A DNA stretch of 39,690 nt from an uncultured Alphaproteobacteria bacterium (GCA_902577945.1 CACHBB010000008.1:1-39690); one strand, 5' to 3'; shown: positions 28,649 through 36,518, numbered from the stretch's first letter. The notes: generated from the letters alone by a model not told the origin. Made by a program: numbers and translations.

Positions 28649-29822
28649 TACTTTTTATACAATCCTATTTTCTTCAATAGGTCATGCGCTCATGCATATG
28701 TTTGCAGCATTTTATTTTGTGATTGTTCTGACTATAGAAAAAGAATGGAATATTTCTTATGACCAATTAATTAGATTGTGGTCTCTTGGAGCTCTTCTAA
28801 TTGGTTTAGGGGCAATTCCTTTTGGTTGGTTAAGTGATAAATGGTCACGTTCAGGAACAATGACAATTATGTTTATTGGAATGGGATTAGCCTCCATTTT
28901 ATGTGGTTTAAGTACATCAGTTTCTTTTTTATTTTTTTCCTTATCACTTCTTGGATTTTTCTGTTCAATTTATCATCCTGTAGGCATTCCTTGGGTGATT
29001 CATGCAGCTAACAAACAGGGAAGAGCGCTTGGTGTAAATGGTATTTTTGGTGGGGTAGGGATAGGCTCTGGAGCATTTGTAGCTGGTACTCTAACAGAAT
29101 TACTAAATTGGCAACTAGCTTTTATATTACCTGGGTTAATATCAATAATTATTGGGTTTATTCTTATTTACTTAATCTTAATTGATAAAATATCTTACAA
29201 AAATTATTTTATTAAAAATGATGATCAAGATCATTCTCGTAATGAAATGATTTTAATTGCATTAATAATGCTATTATCAATGTTTGCTCTTGGATTATCT
29301 TTTCACAATACACAAACAGCCTTACCAAAAGTATTTGAAATACGAATTGGTAACACAAGCTCAATTCAAATTGGATTTATGATAGCAATTATCTATTTTA
29401 TTTCTGGCGCTACAACATTTGTGGGAGGTTTACTTGCTGATAGATTTAATTTAAAAACCATTTATTTAATTGGTATATTTTTTCAGTTTCCATGTTATCT
29501 TGGCATAGCTTACATATCTGGCTATTCTTTAGTTGTCTTATGTGTTTTAGCTGCCGTATTTAATGCAAGTATTCTGCCTACAGAAAATCTCCTACTTGGG
29601 AAATTTACACCCCAAAAGTATCATGGTGTTGTATATGGAATTAAGTTTATTCTTGCATTTGGATCAGGACCAATTTCGGTATTCTTAATTTCAGAAATAT
29701 ATTCCATAACTTTAGAGTTTACTTATTTGTTTTTAATTAATGCAATAATGATGGCTATAGTTTCAATCTTTATTATTTTCTTACCCATTCAAGGTAATCA
29801 AAGAACAGCTACTCAGGATTAG
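28641..29822 (+). CDS. Major facilitator superfamily transporter
   Basis: An inner-membrane secondary transporter with 393 residues and about 12 predicted helices split by a cytoplasmic loop near 185-200. The MFS loop motif between helices 2 and 3 is GWLSDKWSR, and a second copy in the C-terminal half is GGLLADRFN. SIYHPVGIP in the first half resembles the fosmidomycin-resistance/FSR branch, but the substrate is unknown. The TTG at 28641 is used as the start because helix 1 would be cut by the next Met. It overlaps msrB by 8 nt and converges on the next gene with a 14-nt overlap. Confidence 0.9.
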   Translation: MNNTFYTILFSSIGHALMHMFAAFYFVIVLTIEKEWNISYDQLIRLWSLGALLIGLGAIPFGWLSDKWSRSGTMTIMFIGMGLASILCGLSTSVSFLFFSLSLLGFFCSIYHPVGIPWVIHAANKQGRALGVNGIFGGVGIGSGAFVAGTLTELLNWQLAFILPGLISIIIGFILIYLILIDKISYKNYFIKNDDQDHSRNEMILIALIMLLSMFALGLSFHNTQTALPKVFEIRIGNTSSIQIGFMIAIIYFISGATTFVGGLLADRFNLKTIYLIGIFFQFPCYLGIAYISGYSLVVLCVLAAVFNASILPTENLLLGKFTPQKYHGVVYGIKFILAFGSGPISVFLISEIYSITLEFTYLFLINAIMMAIVSIFIIFLPIQGNQRTATQD

Positions 29823-30036
29823 ATTTTATTTCTTCAAGATAATTAATAACTTCATTAAATTTTTCATCAGGTATATCTTTATAGGTCATACCAAAATGAT
29901 TTTTTACCTCTAAAGCAACATGAGCATAAGGATTTCTGCCCTTAGGATGATTGGGGTGATCAGGTAATTTTCCTTTTAAAAAATCACCTGTTTCTTGAAT
30001 TAGCTTCCAAATTTTAGATGCGTTTTCTTTATTCAA
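29809..30036 (-). CDS. Small protein of unknown function (75 residues)
   Basis: Not recognised. It is soluble, mostly helical in appearance, with a charged N-terminal helix, a Pro/His-rich turn (KLPDHPNHPKGRNPYAH) and a C-terminal segment FGMTYKDIPDEKFNEVINYL. That last segment faintly recalls the ORF6C-type domain of phage regulators, which has a similar YKDI pattern. This is a visual impression only. It starts one base after the peptidase stop codon, so translation is probably coupled to it. The 3' end overlaps the convergent MFS gene by 14 nt. The well-defined motif and coupling argue for a real gene. Confidence 0.75.
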   Translation of the reverse strand: MNKENASKIWKLIQETGDFLKGKLPDHPNHPKGRNPYAHVALEVKNHFGMTYKDIPDEKFNEVINYLEEIKSNPE

Positions 30037-30037
30037 T

Positions 30038-31360
30038 CTATCTAGCTAAAGCACCCATTGGATCCCAAGGTGCTAGCGCTACTGGTTCCATATCTAAGTA
30101 TTTTAAAAGTCTTTTGTTTAGATATTTTTTATCAATGACAACTTCATAGGTATATTCATCGAACCATTCATCGGTCATCATCATATATCCTTGGTTACCA
30201 CTTTTTGTTCCCCAGCTATTTTCAATTTTCCATTTAGTTGAATTTCTTTTTTTAATATCGACTCCCGTTAAAAGCATAGCATGAGTCATTTCACTATCAC
30301 CATACTCTAAACGAGTTTGTTTATTCATCTTAAATGAAGTTTGAAAAACATTTTCATAGTCGTAAATACCCATATCAAGTACACCCATATCACGACTGAA
30401 ACGTTTCCCAACATCACAACCAAACCATACGGCTTCATTTTTTTTTATTGAGTCCATCGCAGATTTTTTTAATTCTTTAATATCTACATTTAAATATTTA
30501 ATAATTTGTCCCTCAACAACATTACCTAGATATTCAACTGTGTACATTGTGTTAAATTTTTTATTGCTCATTGGAGCATGAATTAAGCAAACTTTATCTT
30601 TAATATTGATATCAGCATATTTTTTACAGAAATCAATCGGTGTCATGTCTGAAATAACAATGTGTCTATTATCTTTATTTCTAGTAGACCAATTGATAAC
30701 ATCTGGGGGCTGACCAAGAAACATTGCCAGTAAATTATAGATTGTTTCCATCATATCTTTTTTAAGAGCTGAAGAATTTTTTGCTGGTTTTTTTCTTAGT
30801 ATAGAAGCAAACTCTCTTAATTTGTGAGTCAAGATATAATTCATAGCACCAGATTTACTGCTATGATTTGTTTCAGGCATTACATCTTTAGGTACTGCAC
30901 CATACTTATTAATTAAGTTTACAAACATATCCCACTGTCCGCCATCTTGCACAGGTGCTTTTAAAAGATGAGTTATTAACCTGCTCTCATATGCTTCATC
31001 TCTTGATTTGATAATATTCTCTAAAAAATAATTTGCTTTCTCTAACTTATCCCAAAACATGAAATAATTTTGTGAAAACTCAAATGTATTTAGTTCAAGG
31101 CTATCAACAACTTGTAATCGCATAAGATTTAATCCTGCAAATCCCCAACATCTACCTGATGCCATTTGGTTTGTTGCAGGTAGTTCTTTTTTTATTAGAT
31201 TAGAAAAATTATGATTGATTTGACTAAAGTTTTCCCAATTAAGAGCAACATTAGCTAAATCATTTTTAATTAATGCATTTCTTGATGCTGTATTTTTATT
31301 ATTTCTTAAAAATTTATTTTTGAAAGTTTTAATTGTTGAAAGAGATATATTTTTTGCCAT
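30038..31360 (-). CDS. pepC: Bleomycin hydrolase/aminopeptidase C family cysteine peptidase (C1B)
   Basis: A papain-fold, self-compartmentalising cysteine aminopeptidase, normally a cytoplasmic hexamer that trims peptides. It has 440 residues. The active site is Cys71 (NQMASGRCWGFAG), His360 (MTHAMLLTGVD) and Asn381 (IENSWG). The EFSQNYFMFWDKLE segment is family-specific. The C-terminus, APWDPMGALAR, is the arm that enters the active-site cleft and sets aminopeptidase specificity in Gal6 and PepC. No signal peptide is seen. The family is best known from Firmicutes, Bacteroidetes and eukaryotes, so its presence here suggests horizontal acquisition. It lies 30 nt downstream of topA. Confidence 0.95.
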   Translation of the reverse strand: MAKNISLSTIKTFKNKFLRNNKNTASRNALIKNDLANVALNWENFSQINHNFSNLIKKELPATNQMASGRCWGFAGLNLMRLQVVDSLELNTFEFSQNYFMFWDKLEKANYFLENIIKSRDEAYESRLITHLLKAPVQDGGQWDMFVNLINKYGAVPKDVMPETNHSSKSGAMNYILTHKLREFASILRKKPAKNSSALKKDMMETIYNLLAMFLGQPPDVINWSTRNKDNRHIVISDMTPIDFCKKYADINIKDKVCLIHAPMSNKKFNTMYTVEYLGNVVEGQIIKYLNVDIKELKKSAMDSIKKNEAVWFGCDVGKRFSRDMGVLDMGIYDYENVFQTSFKMNKQTRLEYGDSEMTHAMLLTGVDIKKRNSTKWKIENSWGTKSGNQGYMMMTDEWFDEYTYEVVIDKKYLNKRLLKYLDMEPVALAPWDPMGALAR

Positions 31361-31390
31361 ACTCTCTATTTAAAACTATTTCAGCTTAAT

Positions 31391-33916
31391 TCAATTCTTA
31401 ACTGTCTTTTTCTTTTTTTTGAGACCCATTTTAGCTTTTCTTTCATCAATTAACCTAATGGCATCTTCTAGTTTTAAGCTATCTATTGTTTGATCGCCTA
31501 GAATTGATGCATTTATTTTTCCACATTTTACATATGGTCCAAATTTACCGTCATGAGCAGTAATGTTTTTCTTTTCTGTTGGATGCTCTCCAAATGTTTT
31601 TAACGTCGCATTACCTCTCTGTGTAGGTTTAGCAATTAATTCAATGGCTCTTTCAAGTTCTATATCAAGAATATTATCTGTTTTTTCGAGAGCTTTATAT
31701 TTTTTATCATGCAGAATATATGGACCGTACATTCCTATACCTGCACTAACCGTTTTATTTGTTTCAGGATGAAATCCTAATTTACGTGGTAAGCCAAGTA
31801 ATTGGATAGCTGTATTTAATCCTATTTCATCTGGCTCAAAATTCTTAGGAATAGAAACTCTTTTTGGTTTTTTTTCTTTTGTCCCTTCACCAACTTGCAT
31901 ATAAAATCCATAAGGACCTTTTCGAAGAGTAATCATTTCACCTGTTTCTGGATAAATACCAATTTCTTTTGGTCCGCTAAGAGCAGCACCATCTTTATCA
32001 TTTAATTGATTAAACTGAACTGTATATTTGCAATCAGGATAATTAGAGCAGCCAATAAATCCTCCAAACTTTCCAACTTTAATTCCTAGTCTTCCATTAT
32101 CACAGGTTGGACATTTCCTTTTTTCATCTGCTCCATTTGGTGGAAAGAAATGCGGACCTAGTGCTTCATCTAACACATCTATGACCTCTCTATTTGATTT
32201 GCCTACAGTTTCATCGCAAAGTTGTTTGAATGTTTCCCAAAATTTTCTTAGAACTTCTTTCCAATCAAGCTTACCATCAGAAATTTCATCAAGTTGATTT
32301 TCAAGATCAGCGGTAAAATCATATTCGACATATTGATTGAAATATTTCTCTAAAAATATCGATACTATTCTTCCTCTATCATGAGGATTAAAACGTTTTT
32401 TATCTAAAATTACATAATCTCTATCTTGTAGAACTTTAATAATAGAAGCATAAGTAGATGGTCTACCAATACCAAGTTCTTCAAGTTTTTTAACTAAGCT
32501 TGCTTCGGTGTAACGAGGAGGAGGGGAGGTGAAATGTTGTGTCTTTTCAACTTCTTTGAGATTTAAACTCTCTCCTTCACTCATGCCAGGAAGAATTGTT
32601 TCTTTTTCTTCATCTTTATCATCATCTTTAGCTTCTTGATAAACTTTATACATCCCAGGAAACTTAATTGTTGATCCATTTGCTCGTAAAACAATTTTTT
32701 TATCTTCGTTTGTAATATCAACAGCTACTTGATCTAATACAGCACTCGCCATTTGTGAACTTACAGCTCTTTGCCAAATAATTTCATATAGCTTGTATTC
32801 TTCTAAAGTAATGTATTGCTTAATATCTTTTGGTGTTAGGTAAATATTTGTCGGTCTAATACATTCATGTGCTTCCTGAGCATTTTTAGCCTTCGATTTA
32901 TAAACTCTTGGTGCTTCTGGCAAATAGTTTGCACCATAATTATCAGTAACAAAACCTCGAACTTGGTTAATAGCTTCTTTTGACATCACTACACTGTCTG
33001 TTCGCATATAAGTTATTAAGCCAGTTGTTTCTCCTTTAATATCTGTTCCTTCATAAAGGCGTTGAGCTGTGCGCATTGTTTGGCTCGCGCTAAGACCAAG
33101 TTTACGACTAGACTCAATTTGCATTGTAGATGTTGTAAAGGCAGGGTAGGGATTTCTTCTAGCTTCTTTTTTAGTAATATTTCCAACAGTGAATGTAGAA
33201 TTTTTAATATCATTGAAAATTTTTGTAGCTTCACTCTCATCTTTAATATCAAGTTTATCTACTTTATTCCCATCATAAACTGTTAGTCTAGAATTAATAA
33301 TTTTGCCTTCTTTATTTCTAAACTCGCCTTGTAAAGACCAATATTCCTGTGGAATAAATTTTTCTATCTCAAGTTCTCTTTCGCTAATAATTCTTAGAGC
33401 AACAGATTGAACTCTGCCTGCAGATTTTGATCCTGGCAATTTCCTCCATAGGACTGGAGAAAGTGTAAAACCTACAAGAAAATCTAAAGCTCTTCTAGCA
33501 AGATAGGCATTTACTAAATTTTCATCTATTTCTCTTGGCTCCTTAAGACTATCAAGAACAGCATTTTTGGTAATTTCATTAAATGTAACTCGGTGAATAT
33601 TTAATTTTGACAGAGATGAATTATCTCTTAGTAGTTTTTCTACATGCCAAGCTATGGCTTCACCCTCACGGTCAGGATCAGTAGCTAGATATAAATTTTC
33701 AGATTTTTTTGCAGCATCTGTAATTTCTTTTATTACTTTTTTTCCACGATCACTAGTTTCCCATTTCATTTGGAAATTATTTTCAGTATCTATCGCATCA
33801 TTTTTTGCTGATAAATCTCGGACATGTCCTACACTTGCAAGAACTTTGAAGTCCGATCCTAAATATTTATTAATAGACTTTGCCTTCGACGGTGATTCAA
33901 CAATTAATACATTCAT
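31391..33916 (-). CDS. topA: DNA topoisomerase I
   Basis: Relaxes negative supercoils. It has 841 residues from the ATG at 33916; an upstream in-frame TTG would add five residues but lies inside the palindrome, and MNVLIVESPSKAKSI is the family start. The Toprim domain has ATDPDREGEAIAWH. The catalytic Tyr303 is in GLITYMRTDS. PPPRYTEASLVKKLEELGIG is typical of the core. The C-terminus has one four-cysteine zinc ribbon (CPTC, then CSNYPDC) followed by three topoisomerase C-terminal repeats and a lysine-rich tail. dprA, its usual neighbour in related genomes, is missing between it and plsY. Confidence 0.97.
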   Translation of the reverse strand: MNVLIVESPSKAKSINKYLGSDFKVLASVGHVRDLSAKNDAIDTENNFQMKWETSDRGKKVIKEITDAAKKSENLYLATDPDREGEAIAWHVEKLLRDNSSLSKLNIHRVTFNEITKNAVLDSLKEPREIDENLVNAYLARRALDFLVGFTLSPVLWRKLPGSKSAGRVQSVALRIISERELEIEKFIPQEYWSLQGEFRNKEGKIINSRLTVYDGNKVDKLDIKDESEATKIFNDIKNSTFTVGNITKKEARRNPYPAFTTSTMQIESSRKLGLSASQTMRTAQRLYEGTDIKGETTGLITYMRTDSVVMSKEAINQVRGFVTDNYGANYLPEAPRVYKSKAKNAQEAHECIRPTNIYLTPKDIKQYITLEEYKLYEIIWQRAVSSQMASAVLDQVAVDITNEDKKIVLRANGSTIKFPGMYKVYQEAKDDDKDEEKETILPGMSEGESLNLKEVEKTQHFTSPPPRYTEASLVKKLEELGIGRPSTYASIIKVLQDRDYVILDKKRFNPHDRGRIVSIFLEKYFNQYVEYDFTADLENQLDEISDGKLDWKEVLRKFWETFKQLCDETVGKSNREVIDVLDEALGPHFFPPNGADEKRKCPTCDNGRLGIKVGKFGGFIGCSNYPDCKYTVQFNQLNDKDGAALSGPKEIGIYPETGEMITLRKGPYGFYMQVGEGTKEKKPKRVSIPKNFEPDEIGLNTAIQLLGLPRKLGFHPETNKTVSAGIGMYGPYILHDKKYKALEKTDNILDIELERAIELIAKPTQRGNATLKTFGEHPTEKKNITAHDGKFGPYVKCGKINASILGDQTIDSLKLEDAIRLIDERKAKMGLKKKKKTVKN

Positions 33917-33935
33917 AAATTTGGGCCCCAAATTT
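33917..33935. repeat. Perfect 9-bp inverted repeat at the topA start
   Basis: On the topA strand this reads AAATTTGGGGCCCAAATTT: two perfect 9-bp arms around a single central base, with its last base touching the ATG. The GGGGCCC core stands out in such AT-rich DNA. It could be an operator, or an mRNA hairpin or dimer site that hides the GGGG stretch, the only Shine-Dalgarno-like sequence near the start. I infer a role in topA control; no known regulator is assigned. Confidence 0.7.
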
Positions 33936-33981
33936 CAGTTTAAATATAATTCGTCAAGAAAATTTGAAAAAACGTATGTTT

Positions 33982-34587
33982 TTACTTGAATAATTTAATT
34001 TTACTTTCAGTTTTGTTAATGAGTCTTTTAATGTTTTCTGCATGTTTGATATAAATAATCAAAGTTAAATAAATGAAGAAAACTAGAATATAAAAATTAA
34101 AATTAATAAAAATAAAATAAGCTGGAGTTACTAAAATTCCAATTAAAGATCCAAGAGAAGAGTATTTAGTCACATAAGCAGTAATCATCCATACCAATAA
34201 AAATAAAAGTGCAATGTAAGGATTAAGACCAAACAAGAAGCCAATGTATGTTGCCACACCTTTCCCACCTTTAAACTTTAGCCAAACAGGGAAGATATGA
34301 CCTAATATTGCAAAGTGACATAGAAGTATTTTATTCAATAAAGAAATATCTTGAAAATACATTTGTAAAATTAAGAATGGAAGAAAACCTTTAAAAATAT
34401 CAAAACAAAGAACAAAGAATGCTAAAAATTTATTTCCTGTTCTTAAAACATTTGTTGCACCTACATTTCCAGAGCCAATATTTCTAATATCTCCAAAGCC
34501 AAATAATTTTGTAAAAATTAATGCAAAGGGAAATGAACCTATAATATAAAAAATTACAATTAATGATAAATTAGCTACTAAAGTCAT
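33982..34587 (-). CDS. plsY: Glycerol-3-phosphate acyltransferase PlsY
   Basis: Uses acyl phosphate (from PlsX) to acylate glycerol 3-phosphate at the membrane, the first step of phospholipid synthesis. It has 201 residues with about five to six hydrophobic helices. The three family motifs are visible: GSFPFALIFTKLFG with SGNVGATNVLR (motif 1), GHIFPVWLKFKGGKGVAT (motif 2), and a third near residues 140-150. Its start overlaps pyrB by 17 nt. pyrC, often found between pyrB and plsY in alphaproteobacteria, is absent. Confidence 0.96.
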   Translation of the reverse strand: MTLVANLSLIVIFYIIGSFPFALIFTKLFGFGDIRNIGSGNVGATNVLRTGNKFLAFFVLCFDIFKGFLPFLILQMYFQDISLLNKILLCHFAILGHIFPVWLKFKGGKGVATYIGFLFGLNPYIALLFLLVWMITAYVTKYSSLGSLIGILVTPAYFIFINFNFYILVFFIYLTLIIYIKHAENIKRLINKTESKIKLFK

Positions 34588-35716
34588 CTCTATTTTTTAT
34601 AATTAAGTCTAAGCATGCCATTCGAACTGCAACGCCCATAGCAACTTGTTCTTGTATTAAGCTCCTTGTGACATCATCGGCAAGTTTTGAGTCTATTTCT
34701 ACACCTCGGTTCATTGGACCTGGATGCATAACGAAAGCATTTTTTTTTGCATATTTAAGTTTATTGTAATCTAATCCATACTTTTTAAAATAAGTCTTTT
34801 GATTTGGCATAATTTTCCCAACTATTCTCTCTTTTTGAATACGAAGCATCATAACAATATCACAATTTTGTAATCCTATTTTCATTTCCGTATAAATATT
34901 CACAGGAAGTTTTTTTAAACTTTTTGGTAACCACTCCTTAGGACCAATAACATTAATTTTCGCACCTAACTTTGAGAGTATGATAATGTTTGATCTAGCA
35001 ACACGACTATGTAAAATATCCCCGCATATAGCAATTTTTAATTTTGAAAAATTTTCAAATTTATTTTTTATAGTAAGTGCATCTAATAAAGCTTGTGTAG
35101 GGTGCTCATGACTTCCATCACCGGCATTGATTACAGAAGCATCAACTGATTCAGAAATTTTTTTACTAATTCCTTCCTCTGGATGTCTCACAATTAAAAC
35201 ATCAGGATTCATTGAATTAATAGTAGTCATAGTATCGAGTAATGTTTCACCTTTATTAATAGAACTATTTTTTACAACTACATTAATTAGATCTGCTCCT
35301 AACCTCTTAGCGGCAACTTCAAAGCTTGTTCTTGTTCTTGTTGAATCTTCAAAGAAAAGATTAAATATTGTTCTTCCCTCTAGCACGTTTATTTTTTTAA
35401 TTTTTCTTTTATTAAAAGATATATATTTTTTAGATTCGTCTAAGATGTGCTCAATTTCTTTCTTAGTTAAATCAGCTGTTTCTAATAAATGAATTTTTTT
35501 AAAAATATTTTTTGTTCGTTTTAATTTTATATTTGTTTTTGAAGAAATTGATGAATAATATTTTAAAGCTATATTTTCTGCATCTTTAAGAATCTTTGAA
35601 CCTGTAGATGATCTGATCGCTTTAATTTTTGGCAATTTTATTTTCATTTGCCAATATTTTGAATTTTCTCTTTTATATAATTTTATATGTCCCGATTTTA
35701 GGTATTTTGAATTCAT
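34571..35716 (-). CDS. pyrB: Aspartate carbamoyltransferase with recombinase-like N-terminal extension
   Basis: Catalyses the committed step of pyrimidine synthesis. It has 381 residues; the PyrB core, from about residue 68, has all active-site motifs: EDSTRTRTSFEVAAKRLGAD, GDGSHEHPTQALLD and HPGPMNRGVEI. Residues 1-67 are extra. They contain IKLYKRENSKYWQMKIKLPK, then IRSSTGSKILKDAENIA, a pattern typical of the arm-type DNA-binding segment at the start of phage-type tyrosine recombinases. Between Met24 and the core there is no ATG, GTG or TTG in frame, so the extension, or most of it, must be translated with PyrB. pyrI is not present. It overlaps plsY by 17 nt and follows ruvX by 38 nt. Confidence 0.93.
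   Translation of the reverse strand: MNSKYLKSGHIKLYKRENSKYWQMKIKLPKIKAIRSSTGSKILKDAENIALKYYSSISSKTNIKLKRTKNIFKKIHLLETADLTKKEIEHILDESKKYISFNKRKIKKINVLEGRTIFNLFFEDSTRTRTSFEVAAKRLGADLINVVVKNSSINKGETLLDTMTTINSMNPDVLIVRHPEEGISKKISESVDASVINAGDGSHEHPTQALLDALTIKNKFENFSKLKIAICGDILHSRVARSNIIILSKLGAKINVIGPKEWLPKSLKKLPVNIYTEMKIGLQNCDIVMMLRIQKERIVGKIMPNQKTYFKKYGLDYNKLKYAKKNAFVMHPGPMNRGVEIDSKLADDVTRSLIQEQVAMGVAVRMACLDLIIKNRDDFSS
35516..35716 (-). other. Integrase arm-domain-like segment fused to pyrB
   Basis: About 67 codons at the 5' end of pyrB. The layout YKR-x3-S-x-YWQ-x-KIKLP, then R-x-STG-x8-A-x3-A matches what I know of N-terminal segments of tyrosine recombinases, where YW binds and the STG strand is followed by a helix rich in Ala. 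No catalytic recombinase residues (R-H-R-Y) follow, so it would be a remnant or a captured domain. The call rests on pattern recognition, not a search. Confidence 0.6.
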
Positions 35717-35746
35717 ATGTGTTAATAATGTGTAAGTATGTGTAAA
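35717..35746 (+). repeat. Three ATGTGTWA direct repeats upstream of pyrB
   Basis: ATGTGTTA (35717), ATGTGTAA (35728) and ATGTGTAA (35738) occur at 11- and 10-bp steps, one helical turn apart. They fill the 38-bp gap between pyrB and ruvX, ending at the pyrB ATG. Helical phasing suggests a protein-binding site such as an operator or recombinase arm sites. Confidence 0.6.
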
Positions 35747-35754
35747 CTAATTTA

Positions 35755-36213
35755 TTAATAATTTCTATATCTATCCAAATATCCTTGTAAAATATAAGCA
35801 GCCGACTGTTGATCAAGTTTACTTTTTATCTTTGTTTTACTTAAATCTGCTTTTCTCATTTCTTTAAAAATTACATCTGATGAAAATCTTTCATCCCAAA
35901 GAACTGTGGGTTTTTTAAAAAAGGCTTGAAGATTAATATTAAAATCTCTTACTAACTGACTTTGTTTGTTTTCACTATTATCAAGGCTAATTGGTAGACC
36001 AAGAATAAATCCACCAATTTCATACTCATTCAAAATATCTTTCATGTTGATTAAATCTTTGTTAGTTCCTTTTCTTTGGATAATTGAAAGGGGTGTAGCG
36101 ATTATTTTTGATCTATCACTCACTGCAACACCAATCGTTTTAGTTCCTAGGTCTAGACCTACAAGTATTTGTGATGTATTAAGACCATCGATTAAATTAT
36201 TTTGGTCGTTCAT
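35755..36213 (-). CDS. ruvX: RuvX/YqgF-family Holliday-junction resolvase-like nuclease
   Basis: An RNase H-fold protein; the family is linked to processing of the 5' end of pre-16S rRNA and proposed to resolve Holliday junctions. It has 152 residues. Motifs are LVGLDLGTKTIGVAVSD with the first catalytic Asp, FILGLPISLDNSENKQ, LWDERFSS with a catalytic Glu, and DQQSAAYILQGYLD with the last Asp. It is divergent from gatC, with only 17 bp between their start codons. Confidence 0.95.
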   Translation of the reverse strand: MNDQNNLIDGLNTSQILVGLDLGTKTIGVAVSDRSKIIATPLSIIQRKGTNKDLINMKDILNEYEIGGFILGLPISLDNSENKQSQLVRDFNINLQAFFKKPTVLWDERFSSDVIFKEMRKADLSKTKIKSKLDQQSAAYILQGYLDRYRNY

Positions 36214-36218
36214 ATAAT
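36213..36218 (+). promoter_or_regulatory. -10 box of probable gatCAB promoter
   Basis: A perfect TATAAT begins on the last base of the ruvX start codon and ends 12 nt before the gatC TTG. A GGAG at 36219-36222 would be a good Shine-Dalgarno sequence for gatC, but if this -10 is used the transcript starts downstream of it. Only one of the two signals can apply to a given mRNA. Confidence 0.5.
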
Positions 36219-36230
36219 GGAGCTCATAAA

Positions 36231-36518
36231 TTGAAGATTGATAAAAATACTATAAATAAAATTGCCCGTCTATCTAGAATAAAGTTAGATGATAAAGAAT
36301 CTGAAGATTATATTAAGGATCTTAATTCAATTTTAGAATGGGTTGAGCAATTAAATGAAGTAAATACTGAAAATGTAGAACCATTAAGTAATATATCATC
36401 ATCTATTTTACCCAAAAGAGAAGATGTGTCTAAAGATTCTAATTCTAGTGATGAAATTCTTGAAAATGCCCCTGATAAGCTTGAAGGGTTTTTTGCAGTA
36501 CCAAAGGTTGTAGAATAA
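36231..36518 (+). CDS. gatC: Asp/Glu-tRNA amidotransferase subunit C
   Basis: Small subunit that holds GatA and GatB together in the enzyme converting Glu-tRNA-Gln (and often Asp-tRNA-Asn) to the amidated form. It has 95 residues, normal for the family, with KIARLSRIKLDDKE at the N-terminus and the hallmark NVEPLSNI. The start is TTG; a nearby ATG at 36217 meets a stop at once in its own frame. GGAG lies 8 nt ahead of the TTG. The last base of the stop codon is shared with the gatA start. Confidence 0.94.
   Translation: MKIDKNTINKIARLSRIKLDDKESEDYIKDLNSILEWVEQLNEVNTENVEPLSNISSSILPKREDVSKDSNSSDEILENAPDKLEGFFAVPKVVE

Noticed and set aside
33917-33931. A topA start five codons further upstream (TTG)
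   Set aside because: It lies inside the palindrome; MNVLIVESPSKA from the ATG at 33916 is the family N-terminus.
33968-33983. AAAAAC/GTTTTT hairpin after plsY as a terminator
   Set aside because: The 6-bp stem has one G-C pair and overlaps the plsY stop codon; too weak to call an intrinsic terminator.
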